A stretch of DNA of 45,521 nt from Borreliella garinii (GCA_020720765.1 DYOB01000010.1:1-45521); one strand, 5' to 3'. Shown: positions 1-9,696, counted from the first letter of the stretch. Made by a program: numbers and translations. Notes: a model not told the origin generated them from the letters alone.

Positions 1-77
1 TGCTTCATACCTTGAATCAACACTCAGATAGCGACCCGTAACGCCCGAAGGGCCTTTGGATAAAATTAGGGAGCTAT
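1..77. other. 3' flank of nrnA-like gene with nested inverted repeat
   Basis: Short non-coding stretch after the stop of the DHH phosphoesterase. It holds a 7-bp inverted repeat, AGATAGC at 26-32 and GCTATCT at 73-79, which encloses a tight hairpin GCCC-gaa-GGGC at 43-53. Neither strand shows a clear T-run right after the stem, so a classical terminator is not certain. It could end transcription of the minus-strand operon, or belong to something to the left of the window. Confidence 0.3.
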
Positions 78-1049
78 CTATTCCGTGGTGTGGAAATAGA
101 CGTCCAGGTCGTCAAAGAGAATCTTTCGAACCTCTTCAAGTTTAAGGGTTGAATGAAAGCCGGCAGCGCGTTTGTGTCCGCCTCCGCTGAACTTCTTGGC
201 AAGCTCTCCGCAGTCCAGCCGGGTTCTGCTTCTAAGGCCTCCTATACAAGTCCCGTCCTCCTCCTCCCTGAGAAGGATAACAGCTTCAACGCTGTCCATG
301 CCCAGAAAAAGCTGATAGAGATTATCAGAACTCCTCGAGTCGGCGTGAAGCTCGGTTCTGTCCTTGAGATTCTCCCAAGAGTAAACAACCTTTTCATGGT
401 GCCAGAGCTCGTGCCGGTCCAGGATCCTTCCCATAAGCCTGATATTCGCAGAGGTCTTTCCGCTATTCATCACTTGGAAAATTTCCTTAAGGCTCACTCC
501 CAGTCTTGAAAGATCGGCCGTCATCAGAAGGGTTTCCTCCTGCCCGCCGTCCAAATGCCGGAAAAAACCCGTGTCGGTGCAATTCCCCAACATTAACGCC
601 TTTGCGGCGTCGTAGGAAGGTTCAAATCCCAGTTTCTTAAACAATCGATAAACAAGAAGTGCACACGAGGGTGCCGAACCGTCCACATACCTCTGGGTGC
701 CAAAATCGTCTCCGCTTGTATGGTGGTCGACAACCAGGACAGAGTCGTGTTGGGAAGCAACTTCCCAGGTTCCAAGTCTTTCAGGAGTGGAACAATCGAG
801 TATCAGAACATGCTGAATATCCGCAGGCCGCATTTCAGGATTTGTGAGAAAGAGGGTTTCAAAAGTTTGAACTTCGGGCCTGAGAAAAGGGCCGGGGGAT
901 GCCAGTATTGCGGTCCCGCCGAAATGCCTGATGATTTCTGAAGCTGCCAGCTGAGAACCGATACAATCTGCGTCGGGTTCTTTATGCCCTAAAACAAGAA
1001 AACGCCCCCCGGATTGAAGGGCGTTTACTAATTCTTCAGGAATCGTCAA
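78..1049 (-). CDS. nrnA: DHH/DHHA1 family phosphoesterase (NrnA-like oligoribonuclease / pAp phosphatase)
   Basis: Predicted cytoplasmic enzyme that degrades very short RNA (nanoRNA) and/or dephosphorylates 3'-phosphoadenosine 5'-phosphate. Visible motifs are the N-terminal GHKEPDADCIGS (DHH motif I), LILDCS, the name-giving VDHH near residue 108, and the DHHA1 signature GGGHKRAAGF near the C-terminus, with the spacing of the NrnA/MgpA branch. The length of 323 aa is normal. The start is a TTG that overlaps the TGA stop of the preceding gene (TTTTGACG), so translation is probably coupled. It is the last gene of the tig-clpPX-lon operon. A cyclic-dinucleotide (GdpP-like) role is less likely because there are no membrane, PAS or GGDEF parts. 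Confidence 0.85.
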   Translation of the reverse strand: MTIPEELVNALQSGGRFLVLGHKEPDADCIGSQLAASEIIRHFGGTAILASPGPFLRPEVQTFETLFLTNPEMRPADIQHVLILDCSTPERLGTWEVASQHDSVLVVDHHTSGDDFGTQRYVDGSAPSCALLVYRLFKKLGFEPSYDAAKALMLGNCTDTGFFRHLDGGQEETLLMTADLSRLGVSLKEIFQVMNSGKTSANIRLMGRILDRHELWHHEKVVYSWENLKDRTELHADSRSSDNLYQLFLGMDSVEAVILLREEEDGTCIGGLRSRTRLDCGELAKKFSGGGHKRAAGFHSTLKLEEVRKILFDDLDVYFHTTE

Positions 1050-1495
1050 AACTTAAACTCAGGGTCTTTGGTGGGATCGAACTGGTCGGCTATACTTACA
1101 CCTCCAGGCAGAACCCCCCAACTCGGATCACCATAATCCCGTCTTACGTAGAGGCGGACGTGGTGGAACTTCCCGTCCTTCCAGTAAATTGTCATATAAG
1201 GATAAGCGGCGTCGTCGCCAAGGAGAAGCTCGGCTTTGGAATTCCCGTCTTCGGTCCTGATATCGGGGTTAGAACGGGAAAACCACTCGATGGGGATGTA
1301 GGCGACAATGGGTTGAAGACGCGAATTCCAGTATTGCACCCTATACCCTTGTTGGGTACTGATGATACGGTTGATGAAAACCGTCTTGCTATAATAGGGG
1401 GACTCGGTCCTCTGTGGACGACGGGTCGCAGGAGCATCCTGGCCAAAAACACCTAAGCTGACCAGGGTCAGCAGTAAAACCATAAAACGGCGCAT
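1046..1495 (-). CDS. Exported protein of unknown function
   Basis: I do not recognise this family. The ORF track begins at 1555, but the ATG at 1493-1495 follows a strong AGGAGG at 7 nt and opens a clear signal peptide (MRRFMVLLLTLVSLGVFG, probable cleavage before QDAP), so I take that start (149 aa). The mature part is rich in aromatic residues and beta-type segments (VFINRII, YRVQYWNS, YPYMTIYWKDGKF, VRLYVRRDY), which suggests a small periplasmic beta-fold protein. It lies between argF and the nrnA-like gene and its stop overlaps the TTG start of the latter. No catalytic motif is visible. Confidence 0.7.
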   Translation of the reverse strand: MRRFMVLLLTLVSLGVFGQDAPATRRPQRTESPYYSKTVFINRIISTQQGYRVQYWNSRLQPIVAYIPIEWFSRSNPDIRTEDGNSKAELLLGDDAAYPYMTIYWKDGKFHHVRLYVRRDYGDPSWGVLPGGVSIADQFDPTKDPEFKF

Positions 1496-1538
1496 CCTTC
1501 TACCTCCTAAGGCAGTATAAATCTCTAAGCCCAGTCTA

Positions 1539-2498
1539 TCAAGTAGATTTTTCAAAAATGGGCAATGTTGCTAAAAGAACGGCCTTGGTTGTGTGTTTTC
1601 TGTTCTCGCTTTGATCCCAAACCCTGCTATTCGGCCCTTCCAGGACCTCGGAAGTGACTTCATTCTCCCGTACTGCCGGCAAACAGTGTAGGAAAATCGT
1701 GGATGGTTTCCCGGTTTTTGCCATTGCACGTGCATCGACCTGGTAAGGTTGGAGGAGTTTTATTCTTTGAGAAAGTTTATCCTCTTCACCCATGCTCGCC
1801 CAAACATCGGTATAAACGGCGTCGGCACCCTCGAGGGCCTTGTCCATGTCGTGAACGATCTGGACGGGTTTACCGGAATTGACTAGGTATTTTTTACTTT
1901 CCTCCACCCAATGTGATTCCGGGGTCAGTTCGGGCGGACAGGCAAGGACGAGTTCGATTCCCGCCATGGCGCAACCGAAAATCAAGGTATTGGACATATT
2001 ATTGCGTGCGTCACCGGCGTAAACCAGTTTACGCCCCACGAGTTCGCCCCAGTTTTCCTCCATGGTCATCAGGTCGGCAAGAACCTGCATGGGGTGGAAA
2101 TCGTCGGTCAGACCGTTGTAAACGGGTACGCCCGAGTATTCGGCGAGGATTTCGACGGATTTTTGTTGAAAACCGCGGAACATCAGCCCGTCAAACATCC
2201 GTCCGAGAACCCTTGCTGTATCTTCGATGGTTTCTTTTGCTCCCAGTTGAATTTCACGGGGGCTCAAAAAACTCGGGTGTCCCCCCTCTTCCCCAAAAGC
2301 CGTCTCAAAGGCGCTACGGGTACGGGTGGAAGGTTTTTCAAAGAGCATACCCAGACTCAACCCGTGGAAACGGCTTGCGGCCTCGCGCCTCTTCCTCTGG
2401 GCCTTAACTTCGTGGCTCAGGTCCAAAAGGTAACGGAGTTCAACGTGGCTTAAATCATGCAGTTTAAGCAGGGACCGGCCCAGCATGGGACTCGTCAT
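1539..2498 (-). CDS. argF: Ornithine carbamoyltransferase
   Basis: Transfers the carbamoyl group from carbamoyl phosphate to ornithine to give citrulline (arginine synthesis), or runs the reverse reaction in the arginine deiminase pathway. The carbamoyl-phosphate loop STRTR, the HPMQVLADL segment (usually HPTQ/HPCQ), the ornithine-loop DVWASMG and the HCLPA motif are present; the last two mark an OTC rather than an aspartate transcarbamylase. The track ORF begins at 2513, but GAGGAGG sits 6 nt before the ATG at 2496-2498, giving 319 aa, a normal length. The first 35 nt overlap the end of lon, so the gene looks translationally linked to the protease operon. No arcA, arcC or other arg gene is in the window, so the direction in vivo cannot be inferred. 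Confidence 0.93.
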   Translation of the reverse strand: MTSPMLGRSLLKLHDLSHVELRYLLDLSHEVKAQRKRREAASRFHGLSLGMLFEKPSTRTRSAFETAFGEEGGHPSFLSPREIQLGAKETIEDTARVLGRMFDGLMFRGFQQKSVEILAEYSGVPVYNGLTDDFHPMQVLADLMTMEENWGELVGRKLVYAGDARNNMSNTLIFGCAMAGIELVLACPPELTPESHWVEESKKYLVNSGKPVQIVHDMDKALEGADAVYTDVWASMGEEDKLSQRIKLLQPYQVDARAMAKTGKPSTIFLHCLPAVRENEVTSEVLEGPNSRVWDQSENRKHTTKAVLLATLPIFEKST

Positions 2499-4887
2499 GG
2501 CCTTCCTCCTCAAATAGGATATCGAAAGCCTCGACCGCTGTCTTTACCCAGTGTATATGTAGATCATCGGTTATTTCGGCGGGAATGTCTTCCATCTGGG
2601 GTTTGTTTTCAGCAGGAAGAATCACCTGGTACAGTTTCTGTCTGTGGGCGGCAAGGAGTTTCTCCTTGAGACCGCCGATAGGGAGGACTTTCCCGGTCAG
2701 GGTAATCTCGCCGGTCATGGCTGTCCCAGAACGCAGCGGAATTTCCTTGATAGCAGAGCAAAGAGCGCTAGCCATCGCAACCCCTGCGCTGGGTCCGTCT
2801 TTTGGGATGGCGCCTTCGGGGAAATGGATATGAACATCCCGGCCTTCCAGTTTCGAAGGTTCGATTCCCAAAAGTGCTGCGTGCGACTTGATAAAACTTA
2901 AAGCAATCCTCGCACTTTCCTTCATAACATCGCCAAGGCTCCCCGTCAGCACAAGCTCGCCCTTTCCGGGGAAAAGTGTGACCTCGACAGGCAGGACGCG
3001 TCCTCCGCTTTCGGTCCAGGCAAGCCCGGCTGCGACACCCGGTCTCTGTTCGGGCATCAGAGCCTCCGGTCGGAGAAGTGGTTGTCCGAGGGCTTCCCGT
3101 ATTCTTTTGGAGTCGATAACGATGGGTGGAAGCACAGGAGTCTCGGCGACCTCCTCGGCCACAATGGTTTCCCGCCGGCCCAGTTCTGGGTGGTCTTCCA
3201 GAATTTTCCGGGCTGTTTTTCTTAAGGCTTGGGCAATATTCCGTTCCAATCCCCTCACCCCGCTTTCAGAAGTGTAGAGATCGACGATATCCTTGACTGC
3301 GGTATCCTCGAAACTCACTTCGAATTGACCCAGTCCATTTTCCATGCGCTGTTTGGGGATTAAAAAATCCTGGGCTATCCTCAGTTTTTCGAGGCTTGTA
3401 TACCCAGGCACCTCGATGACTTCGAGGCGGTCGAGGAGGGGCCGTGTCAGGGTATGGATGCTGTTGGCGGTAGTGATAAAAAGCACCTCGGAGAGATCGT
3501 AGGGAACCTCAAGGTAATGGTCAGAAAAATTTTTATTCTGTTCCGGGTCGAGAACCTCAAGCAATGCGGCGCTCGGGTCGCCCCGATAATCAGAACTCAG
3601 TTTATCGATTTCATCAAGGAGAAAAACAGGGTTCGAGGTACCCGCCCTCTTCATACCCTGGATAATCCTTCCAGGAAGCGCACCGACGTAAGTTTTCCTG
3701 TGTCCGCGGATTTCAGCCTCGTCCCGGACGCCTCCTAGGCTGATCCTCACGAAACTTCGGCCTATGGCCCTCGCTACGCTGCGTCCCAAGCTTGTTTTTC
3801 CCGTACCGGGAGGTCCCAAAAGACAGAGTATAGGGCCTTTCAGTTTTTCCTGTAGAGCGCTGACGGCCAGAAAATCCAGGATCCTGTCCTTAGCCTTTTT
3901 CATATCATAATGGTCTTCGTCGAGAATCTTTGAAGCCGCTGCGATTTCCATATGGTCATCCGACCTCTTATTCCAGGGAAGGTCCGTTATCCACTCGAGG
4001 TAATTCCTGAGAATTCCCGCTTCGGGCGTCGTGGGTTGGAGCTTGCTCAGACGGCTGGCTTCCTTTAAACACTTCTCCCGGATTTCGTCCGAAAGGCTCA
4101 ATTCCTCGATCTTTTTTTTGAGTTCTGCGGCACCCGTAGGATCGCCGTCTTCCTGCCCCAGTTCTTTCTGGATCTCGCGCATTTGTTCGTTGAGGTAATA
4201 CTCTTTCTGGTTGCGGTCCATGCGCCCTTTCACACGTTTGCCTATATCCAGGTTTAAACGCAGAAGCTCGGCTTCAAGCCGGATGGAAACAGCGAGTTCC
4301 TCTAACCTTAAAATGGGATCCAGGGTCACATAGAGTTCTTTTTTCTTTTCTTCGGAAACACTTAAAAACGGAGCAAGCGCATCCACCAGGGAATCGGGTG
4401 TTTCGGCCTGCAGGATGTTTTTCAGTTTGTCCTTCGGGATTTTCTTCTGGATATCCTTCGAATCCTGGAGTGTCCCGATGATGGTCTGCATCAAGGCCGC
4501 CGTCTGCGGCGTGAGGTCAAACTGCGGGGAGATGGTTTCCATCTCTGCGCGGAGATGCGTAGCCGTGAATTGTAACTTAATCAGAACGGCCCGTGCGAGG
4601 GGTTCCACCATAACCCTGACGCTGCCGTCCGGCATTTTCAAAGTCTGCTGGATTCGGGCCACGGTACCCACCTTCTCTAATTCCCCGGTTGCCGAATTAT
4701 CCTTGGGGGGGATGATGATGATTTCTTTTGTGTCGCCCAGGGCCACCTCGACGGCATGGATGGAATCGCGCTCGGTGAGAAAAAAAGGTATGCCATTACC
4801 CGGAAAAAGCAGGGGCTGGTGAAGTGGGAGAACCGTCAGGTTGACACGGGACTTCTTGTTAGGCCGAGTTTTGGTTAGAAAATTCAT
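2464..4887 (-). CDS. lon: ATP-dependent protease LonA (first of two)
   Basis: Cytoplasmic AAA+ serine protease degrading misfolded and regulatory proteins. From N to C: LON substrate-binding domain (begins near [14 protein letters not shown]), coiled-coil region, AAA+ module with Walker A GPPGTGKT around residue 360 and Walker [10 protein letters not shown], and the Lon protease domain with the Ser-Lys dyad in KDGPSAG (about residue 698) and GGLKEK (about residue 740). At 807 aa it is full length. Its start overlaps the end of clpX by 29 nt and it has GGAG at proper spacing. The position after tig-clpP-clpX is the classic lon position. A second, more divergent LonA is at 36631-38979. Confidence 0.96.
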   Translation of the reverse strand: MNFLTKTRPNKKSRVNLTVLPLHQPLLFPGNGIPFFLTERDSIHAVEVALGDTKEIIIIPPKDNSATGELEKVGTVARIQQTLKMPDGSVRVMVEPLARAVLIKLQFTATHLRAEMETISPQFDLTPQTAALMQTIIGTLQDSKDIQKKIPKDKLKNILQAETPDSLVDALAPFLSVSEEKKKELYVTLDPILRLEELAVSIRLEAELLRLNLDIGKRVKGRMDRNQKEYYLNEQMREIQKELGQEDGDPTGAAELKKKIEELSLSDEIREKCLKEASRLSKLQPTTPEAGILRNYLEWITDLPWNKRSDDHMEIAAASKILDEDHYDMKKAKDRILDFLAVSALQEKLKGPILCLLGPPGTGKTSLGRSVARAIGRSFVRISLGGVRDEAEIRGHRKTYVGALPGRIIQGMKRAGTSNPVFLLDEIDKLSSDYRGDPSAALLEVLDPEQNKNFSDHYLEVPYDLSEVLFITTANSIHTLTRPLLDRLEVIEVPGYTSLEKLRIAQDFLIPKQRMENGLGQFEVSFEDTAVKDIVDLYTSESGVRGLERNIAQALRKTARKILEDHPELGRRETIVAEEVAETPVLPPIVIDSKRIREALGQPLLRPEALMPEQRPGVAAGLAWTESGGRVLPVEVTLFPGKGELVLTGSLGDVMKESARIALSFIKSHAALLGIEPSKLEGRDVHIHFPEGAIPKDGPSAGVAMASALCSAIKEIPLRSGTAMTGEITLTGKVLPIGGLKEKLLAAHRQKLYQVILPAENKPQMEDIPAEITDDLHIHWVKTAVEAFDILFEEEGHDESHAGPVPA

Positions 4888-6142
4888 AGAGCTCCCGATT
4901 CCAAGGCCGGTTGATTTCTTTTGGGTCCGAAAGGACGACAGGCTGCGCTTTTTCTAAAAAGACTTCCTTCGTCATGATCACCTTTTTACGCCCCGGCATA
5001 CTGGGAATTTCGTACATGAGGTCCATCATCGCAGTTTCAATAATCGACCGGATACCACGGGCACCTGTCTTGCGCTTGATAGCGAGTTCTGCGACAGCGT
5101 AGATAGCTTCTTTCTCAAACTCGAGACTTGCCTGATCCATTTCGAAAAGTGTCTGGTACTGTCTAATAATACTGTTTTTGGGTTCGGTCGCCACCCGTAA
5201 AAGATCCTCGATCTTCAGGTCATCGAGGGCGGCTGTGACGGGTAGCCTTCCGATAAACTCCGGGATCAATCCATATCTGATAAGGTCGTCGGGAAGCACT
5301 TCGCGGATAAGCTGGCTCAAGGTGTGCTTATTTCTCGGTGTTACCTCGGCTCCGAAACCCAGGGGCTGGGCGTTCATACGCCTTTCGATAACCTTATCGA
5401 GACCAACAAAAGCACCGCCGCAGATAAAAAGGATATTAGTCGTATCGATGCGTAACATTTCCTGGTTCGGGTGTTTCCGTCCACCCTGTGGCGGCACCGA
5501 GGCCACCGTCCCTTCGATGATTTTCAAAAGAGCTTGTTGAACACCCTCGCCACTGACGTCCCGGGTGATACTGACATTCTCACCCTTCTTAGCGATCTTA
5601 TCGATCTCGTCGATGTAGACAATCCCTCTTTCCGCACTTGCAACGTTATTGCCTGCGGCCTGGATCAGTTTTAAAAGAATATTTTCCACATCTTCACCCA
5701 CGTAACCCGCCTCGGTGAGAGTCGTCGCGTCGGCTATGGCGAAAGGGACACGCAGTTTTTTGGCTAGGGTCCTCGCTAGAAGGGTCTTTCCTGTCCCGGT
5801 GGGTCCAATCATCAGAATATTGCTTTTATCGAGCTCTACACCCTTGTTTATTCCTTCCTGGGTCTGGGTAATCCTCTTGTAATGGTTGTAGACAGCAACA
5901 GAAAGGGTCCGTTTTGCGTCTTCCTGCCCTATAACAAACTCATCGAGGTAACTTTTTAATTCCATCGGTAGAGGGAGGGTAAAATCCAACTCGGGTGCTT
6001 TTGTTTCTTCATCGATAAGGTTCTGGCAGAGCACGATGCATTCGTTGCAGATATTCACAGCCCTGGGACCGCTGATCATACGCTGAACCTGGTTAGCCTT
6101 CTTTCCGCAGAAACTGCACGTCGCCGTATCACCTCTTGCCAT
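4859..6142 (-). CDS. clpX: ClpX, ATP-dependent unfoldase of ClpXP
   Basis: Hexameric AAA+ unfoldase that feeds substrates into ClpP. The N-terminal zinc domain (CSFC at residues 9-12 and CNEC about 20 residues on), Walker A GPTGTGKT, pore loop GYVG, Walker [10 protein letters not shown] and sensor-2 region GARGIRS are all visible. The ClpP-docking loop reads LGFGAEV where many ClpX have IGF, which is within the family's range. 427 aa is normal. AAAGGA precedes the ATG, and the start overlaps the end of clpP by 14 nt, consistent with coupled synthesis of both ClpXP subunits. Confidence 0.97.
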   Translation of the reverse strand: MARGDTATCSFCGKKANQVQRMISGPRAVNICNECIVLCQNLIDEETKAPELDFTLPLPMELKSYLDEFVIGQEDAKRTLSVAVYNHYKRITQTQEGINKGVELDKSNILMIGPTGTGKTLLARTLAKKLRVPFAIADATTLTEAGYVGEDVENILLKLIQAAGNNVASAERGIVYIDEIDKIAKKGENVSITRDVSGEGVQQALLKIIEGTVASVPPQGGRKHPNQEMLRIDTTNILFICGGAFVGLDKVIERRMNAQPLGFGAEVTPRNKHTLSQLIREVLPDDLIRYGLIPEFIGRLPVTAALDDLKIEDLLRVATEPKNSIIRQYQTLFEMDQASLEFEKEAIYAVAELAIKRKTGARGIRSIIETAMMDLMYEIPSMPGRKKVIMTKEVFLEKAQPVVLSDPKEINRPWNRELYEFSNQNSA

Positions 6143-6755
6143 GGGTTGTTTCCTTTGTAAGCACTCTGTCGATTATACCATACTCCACGGCTGTCGGGGG
6201 TTCCAAAAAGAAATCCCTTTCCATATCTTCGGCTATTTTCTCACGGTCTATCCCCGTGTGTTTGGCGAAAATATCGATGCTCATGGATTTCAACCTGATG
6301 ATTTCCCTCGCTTGAATACCGATATCCCTGGCCTGCCCCTGGACACCGCCCCATGGCTGGTGGATCAGAATACGGCTGTGGGGAAGACTCAGGCGTTTAC
6401 CCTTCTCGCCTCCGGCTAAAAGGAGCGCCGCCATACTTGCTGCCTGCCCCATGCAGATGGTTTGAACATCACAGCGGATGACCTGCATGGTATCGTAAAT
6501 GGCAAGTCCGGCTGTGACACTCCCGCCGGGGGAGTTGATATAGAGGGCTATATCCTTCTCCGGATCCTGGGATTCGAGGAATAAGAGCTGCCCTACCACG
6601 ATATCTGCGGAGAAATCGTCGATCTCCCCGCCCAAAAAAATAATGCGATCCTTGAGCAAACGGGTAAAAATATCGTACCCTCGCTCACCTGTGCTTGTCT
6701 GTTCCCAAACGTTGGGAACATAATGCGCCATCCTGGGTGATTTTTCGGAATTCAT
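6129..6755 (-). CDS. clpP: ClpP, proteolytic subunit of ClpXP
   Basis: Serine peptidase that forms the double-ring chamber of ClpXP. The catalytic triad is visible: Ser in GQAASMAA, His in RILIHQP, and Asp in MERDFFLEP. The ORF track starts at 6791 inside tig; the better start is the ATG at 6753-6755, one nucleotide after the tig stop codon, giving 208 aa. The Shine-Dalgarno is weak, so expression probably depends on termination-reinitiation from tig. An alternative ATG at 6731 (MAHYVPN) would remove eight residues. Lies between tig and clpX, as in many bacteria. Confidence 0.95.
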   Translation of the reverse strand: MNSEKSPRMAHYVPNVWEQTSTGERGYDIFTRLLKDRIIFLGGEIDDFSADIVVGQLLFLESQDPEKDIALYINSPGGSVTAGLAIYDTMQVIRCDVQTICMGQAASMAALLLAGGEKGKRLSLPHSRILIHQPWGGVQGQARDIGIQAREIIRLKSMSIDIFAKHTGIDREKIAEDMERDFFLEPPTAVEYGIIDRVLTKETTHGKR

Positions 6756-6756
6756 A

Positions 6757-8124
6757 CTATTTATTATCACTCTTTTGACGCGGACCGTCAATCAATTCTT
6801 GAAATGTCTGCCTTGGCCCCTTTTTCACTTTGACTGCGGAGAGAAGGTGGTTGACCGTATTTTTGCGCCGCAAATCGTTTTTCAGGTTTTCCATCATACC
6901 CTTATTCGCATAATATTCGCGGGTTTCCTCGACCGTGATGGTGAACTTTGCCGCAAGTCTTGTGATTTCTTTCTCTTCCAATTCAGGGGTCACTTCAAAC
7001 TTCAGCCCCTCTTCAATGGTTTCCATGATGAGCTGGCGGCGAAGGTGCTGTTCGGCGCCGGGGCGCCAGCCGTCTAAGATTTTCGTTTTGGTAGGTCCCC
7101 CGAAGATCCTGTCGAGCTGCTCCGGCGGTACACGGTTCTGTTGTGCAAGATTTTCCCAGGCCTGACCCAGGTCGATCTGGACCATGGACTCAGGAAGGTC
7201 GATGGAGGTCTTAAGAATTAAAGCGTCCAGCAGTGACTCGACTTTTAGGGATTCTACCTTATCGGCGAGTTTATCTTCAAGACTCTTTTGGATATCCACC
7301 TTGAGGTCCTTTAACGTCGCAAACTTTTCACTGATATCCTGGGCGAAGTCGTCGTCGAGAATAGGAAGTTCCATGGCCTTCAAGACCTTGAGTTTCACAT
7401 AGAGATTTTTTGTCGAACCGGCTAGTTCTTTATGCCCGAAATCTTCGGGATATTCCTTAGTAAAGGTCCTTTCCTCCCCGGCTTTCATACCGGTTAACTC
7501 CCGGTCGAAGTGGTAGAGGTTCTCGGTTTTTCCCAAGGTCATCACGAAGTCCTGGCGCTCCGAACCGGGCAGTACCTTTCCGTCGACGTCGAGTTCGTGG
7601 AAATCCAGGGTCAGGACGTCGCCTTCGGCAGCGCCGCCTGAAGTTTTATTGACCACAACACCGTTTTGTTCCTGTAGGACCTTGAGTTCCTTCGCAATAT
7701 CTTCGTCTCCGATGGAAACTTGGGGTTCGATAACTTCGATCCCCTTGTAGTCCGGAACGGTGAACTGGGGAAATGTGTCGTACTCGACGGTGAATGACAG
7801 GTCTTGGCCGATTTTCAGGTTGAGTTCCTCGTCTATCACGCGTGGGCGGTCGTACGCAAGGGGTTTGAGTTCTGCTTTAGGGAGATTTTCCTTCAATACC
7901 TCTTCAATAAGTTCTTGTAAAGCCTCGGCTTGAAGCGCCTCGCCGAACTTTTTTTCAATGAGGGAAACGGGCACCTTCCCCCTACGGAAACCAGGAAGCT
8001 GGATTTGATCCGTGTACTTGGTTAAAAGCTTACTGTAAGCTCCGTCAACTTCGGTCGATGGCACGTGAAATTTAAGTCTGGCCACGGAGCGCGGCATTCT
8101 TTCCAATTCCATTTTTGCATTCAT
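6757..8124 (-). CDS. tig: Trigger factor, ribosome-associated chaperone
   Basis: Binds ribosomal protein L23 at the exit tunnel and shields nascent chains. The ribosome-binding signature GFRRGKVP is present near residue 47, followed by an FKBP-type PPIase region (…[15 protein letters not shown]) and a helical C-terminal substrate cradle. 455 aa is slightly longer than the common 430-440. The ATG is preceded by CGGAGG at 6 nt. First protein gene of the tig-clpP-clpX-lon-argF unit. I find no good promoter between the upstream tRNA-Gly and tig; its leader contains a strong terminator hairpin (8140-8171), so it may depend on read-through from the tRNA promoter. Confidence 0.95.
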   Translation of the reverse strand: MNAKMELERMPRSVARLKFHVPSTEVDGAYSKLLTKYTDQIQLPGFRRGKVPVSLIEKKFGEALQAEALQELIEEVLKENLPKAELKPLAYDRPRVIDEELNLKIGQDLSFTVEYDTFPQFTVPDYKGIEVIEPQVSIGDEDIAKELKVLQEQNGVVVNKTSGGAAEGDVLTLDFHELDVDGKVLPGSERQDFVMTLGKTENLYHFDRELTGMKAGEERTFTKEYPEDFGHKELAGSTKNLYVKLKVLKAMELPILDDDFAQDISEKFATLKDLKVDIQKSLEDKLADKVESLKVESLLDALILKTSIDLPESMVQIDLGQAWENLAQQNRVPPEQLDRIFGGPTKTKILDGWRPGAEQHLRRQLIMETIEEGLKFEVTPELEEKEITRLAAKFTITVEETREYYANKGMMENLKNDLRRKNTVNHLLSAVKVKKGPRQTFQELIDGPRQKSDNK

Positions 8125-8139
8125 GATTTTCCTCCGAGT

Positions 8140-8171
8140 AAAAAAAAGGCAGTCCGGAACTCCGGACCGCC
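8140..8171 (-). terminator. Intrinsic terminator after tRNA-Gly, in the leader of tig
   Basis: On the minus strand an 11-bp stem (GGCGGTCCGGA pairing with TCCGGACTGCC, one G-T wobble, tiny loop) is followed by a run of about eight T. It ends about 8 nt after the tRNA-Gly 3' end and about 15 nt before the tig start codon, with the tig Shine-Dalgarno directly after the T-run. It probably ends the tRNA transcript and attenuates transcription into tig. Confidence 0.85.
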
Positions 8172-8179
8172 AATTGTGA

Positions 8180-8251
8180 AGCGAAAGACGGGAGTCGAAC
8201 CCGCGACATCCACCTTGGCAAGGTGGCGCTCTACCACTGAGCTACTTTCGC
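8180..8251 (-). tRNA. tRNA-Gly (GCC)
   Basis: Full cloverleaf on the minus strand: acceptor GCGAAAG/CTTTCGC, D-arm GCTC..GAGC, anticodon stem CCACC/GGTGG with loop TTGCCAA (anticodon GCC), and T-arm GCGGG-TTCGACT-CCCGT. Discriminator base is U, as usual for tRNA-Gly. CCA is not encoded. Last tRNA of the five-gene array. Confidence 0.97.
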
Positions 8252-8281
8252 AATCGGTGAACCTTTAACACGTATCCCCTC

Positions 8282-8363
8282 TGCGAGAGAAGGGACTCGA
8301 ACCCTCACACCTTGCGGCACCAGATCCTAAGTCTGGCGTGTCTACCAATTCCACCACTCTCGC
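8282..8363 (-). tRNA. tRNA-Leu (TAG)
   Basis: Class II tRNA with a long variable arm. Acceptor GCGAGAG/CTCTCGC, anticodon stem CCAGA/TCTGG with loop CTTAGGA (anticodon TAG), variable arm TGCCGCAAGGTGT, T-arm GAGGG-TTCGAGT-CCCTT, and discriminator A. CCA is not encoded. Confidence 0.97.
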
Positions 8364-8406
8364 AATTTTACCAAGCCCCTTTCACCCTGTCAAGTGTTAA
8401 AGGGTT

Positions 8407-8479
8407 TGAGCCGTGAAGGATTCGAACCTTCGACCCGCAGATTAAGAGTCTGCTGCTCTACCAGCTGAGCTAACGGCCC
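8407..8479 (-). tRNA. tRNA-Lys (CTT)
   Basis: Cloverleaf with acceptor GGGCCGT/ACGGCTC (one G-T pair), anticodon arm CAGAC-TCTTAAT-CTGCG (weaker closing pair), and T-arm GAAGG-TTCGAAT-CCTTC. Anticodon CTT, discriminator A. CCA is not encoded. Confidence 0.96.
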
Positions 8480-8495
8480 TCAAATTTACTCTCGA

Positions 8496-8568
<73 letters not shown>

Positions 8569-8575
8569 AAGCCCG

Positions 8576-8648
8576 GGTGACCGACGGGATTTGAACCCGC
8601 GACAACCAGATCCACAATCTGGTGCTCTACCACTGAACTACGGCCACC
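8576..8648 (-). tRNA. tRNA-His (GTG)
   Basis: First tRNA of the array. Acceptor GTGGCCG/CGGTCAC with the extra G(-1) facing C73, the identity element of tRNA-His. Anticodon arm CCAGA-TTGTGGA-TCTGG (anticodon GTG), T-arm GCGGG-TTCAAAT-CCCGT. CCA is not encoded. Confidence 0.97.
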
Positions 8649-8663
8649 AAGAAACAGGAAAAA

Positions 8664-8692
8664 AGTATACCCAAGCGCCCTCTCGGTGTCAA
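8664..8692 (-). promoter_or_regulatory. Strong sigma70-type promoter of the tRNA array
   Basis: On the minus strand TTGACA (8692-8687) and TATACT (8669-8664) are separated by exactly 17 nt. Transcription should begin about 8 nt before tRNA-His. The -35 box contains the TGA stop codon of dus, so the promoter overlaps the end of that gene. Confidence 0.8.
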
Positions 8693-9690
8693 TGTACCAT
8701 CTCCAAACCAGCACTTGAATTTGAAGAAAGGCTCTCGCCGGGAATTTCACGTAATGCCCTTTCCACCACCTCTTCAGCGGTCCGGCATTTGAAAGGCGGA
8801 CTGATAAGCTGTTTCCACCGCCTAGAGCCTGGTAAACCTGAAAAAAGACCGCTGAAGTGACGCAAAAGCAGATGCCACCGGTTTCCGGCGTCCTCCCACG
8901 GCTTCCAGTACTCGGACATTTGCTTTAATAAAGATGCACGGGAGGGAGGGATTCCAGACCCGTAGAGGGCCCTTTCTGCGTCTGCCACCAGGTAGGGGTC
9001 GTCGTATGCGGCTCTTCCCAGCATCACCCCGTCGAAAGTTTGCGCAAATCTGAGGATTTCAGAAAGTTGGGTAATTCCACCGTTGATTTCAATGTTCCAG
9101 GACGGAAACTCTTCCTTCAGCCGGACAACATCTTCATAGCGCAAAGGCGGCACGGTACGGTTTTCTTTAGGGCTCAGCCCTTCGAGTATCGCTATGCGGG
9201 CGTGGATGATGAGCCGGGATGCCCCTGCGTTCCAAACGGAGGCGGCAAATTCCCTCATATCCTCGTAAGTCTCCCTTCCTCGGATACCTATTCGGTGTTT
9301 TACAGTGACTGGAACAGAAGGTGCTGACTCAACCATAGCCTTTACCAGACGTGCGCTGAGTTCGGGTTCGGCCATCAGGCAGGCCCCGAAATGGGCTTCC
9401 TGGACCTTGTCGCTCGGACAGCCGCAGTTAAGGTTGATTTCGTCGTAACCCCATTCGACCCCGATAGCAGCTGCCTTGCCGACCATTTGGGGATCATCAG
9501 CGGCGAGTTGAAGAGCCAGAGGGTGTTCAGTAGGGTCAAAATCAAGGAGATGGTTTTTATCCCCGCGAAGTACGGCAGGGGCCGTGATCATCTCCGTGTA
9601 TAAAGTCGTCGAAGGCGCAAGCCTTCGTAAAACCCACCGGAAATGCCTGTCTGTACGGTCTACCATGGGTGCTATGCTTAATCTTGACAC
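8689..9690 (-). CDS. dusA: tRNA-dihydrouridine synthase, DusA-like
   Basis: FMN-dependent enzyme reducing uridines in the tRNA D-loop. Motifs: IAPMVDRTDRHFR at the N-terminus (FMN barrel entry), the catalytic cysteine in NLNCGCPSDKV around residue 90, KHRIGI, IHAR, the DusA-type GLSPKENR loop, and the phosphate-binding INGGI / MLGRAAYDDP segments. 333 aa is normal. The start is a GTG without Shine-Dalgarno; a promoter TTGACT-17-TACTGT ends 6 nt before it, so the mRNA is probably leaderless. It lies 40 nt upstream of five tRNA genes in the same orientation, so read-through would co-transcribe enzyme and substrates. Confidence 0.93.
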   Translation of the reverse strand: MSRLSIAPMVDRTDRHFRWVLRRLAPSTTLYTEMITAPAVLRGDKNHLLDFDPTEHPLALQLAADDPQMVGKAAAIGVEWGYDEINLNCGCPSDKVQEAHFGACLMAEPELSARLVKAMVESAPSVPVTVKHRIGIRGRETYEDMREFAASVWNAGASRLIIHARIAILEGLSPKENRTVPPLRYEDVVRLKEEFPSWNIEINGGITQLSEILRFAQTFDGVMLGRAAYDDPYLVADAERALYGSGIPPSRASLLKQMSEYWKPWEDAGNRWHLLLRHFSGLFSGLPGSRRWKQLISPPFKCRTAEEVVERALREIPGESLSSNSSAGLEMVH

Positions 9691-9696
9691 GGAAAC

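Noticed and set aside
1913-2453. Plus-strand ORFs over argF (164 and 119 aa)
   Set aside because: Antisense shadows of a conserved enzyme with low-complexity, Arg/Pro-rich translations.
6756-6791. Longer ClpP N-terminus in the ORF track
   Set aside because: It lies within tig, and the ATG at 6755 directly after the tig stop gives a normal ClpP length.
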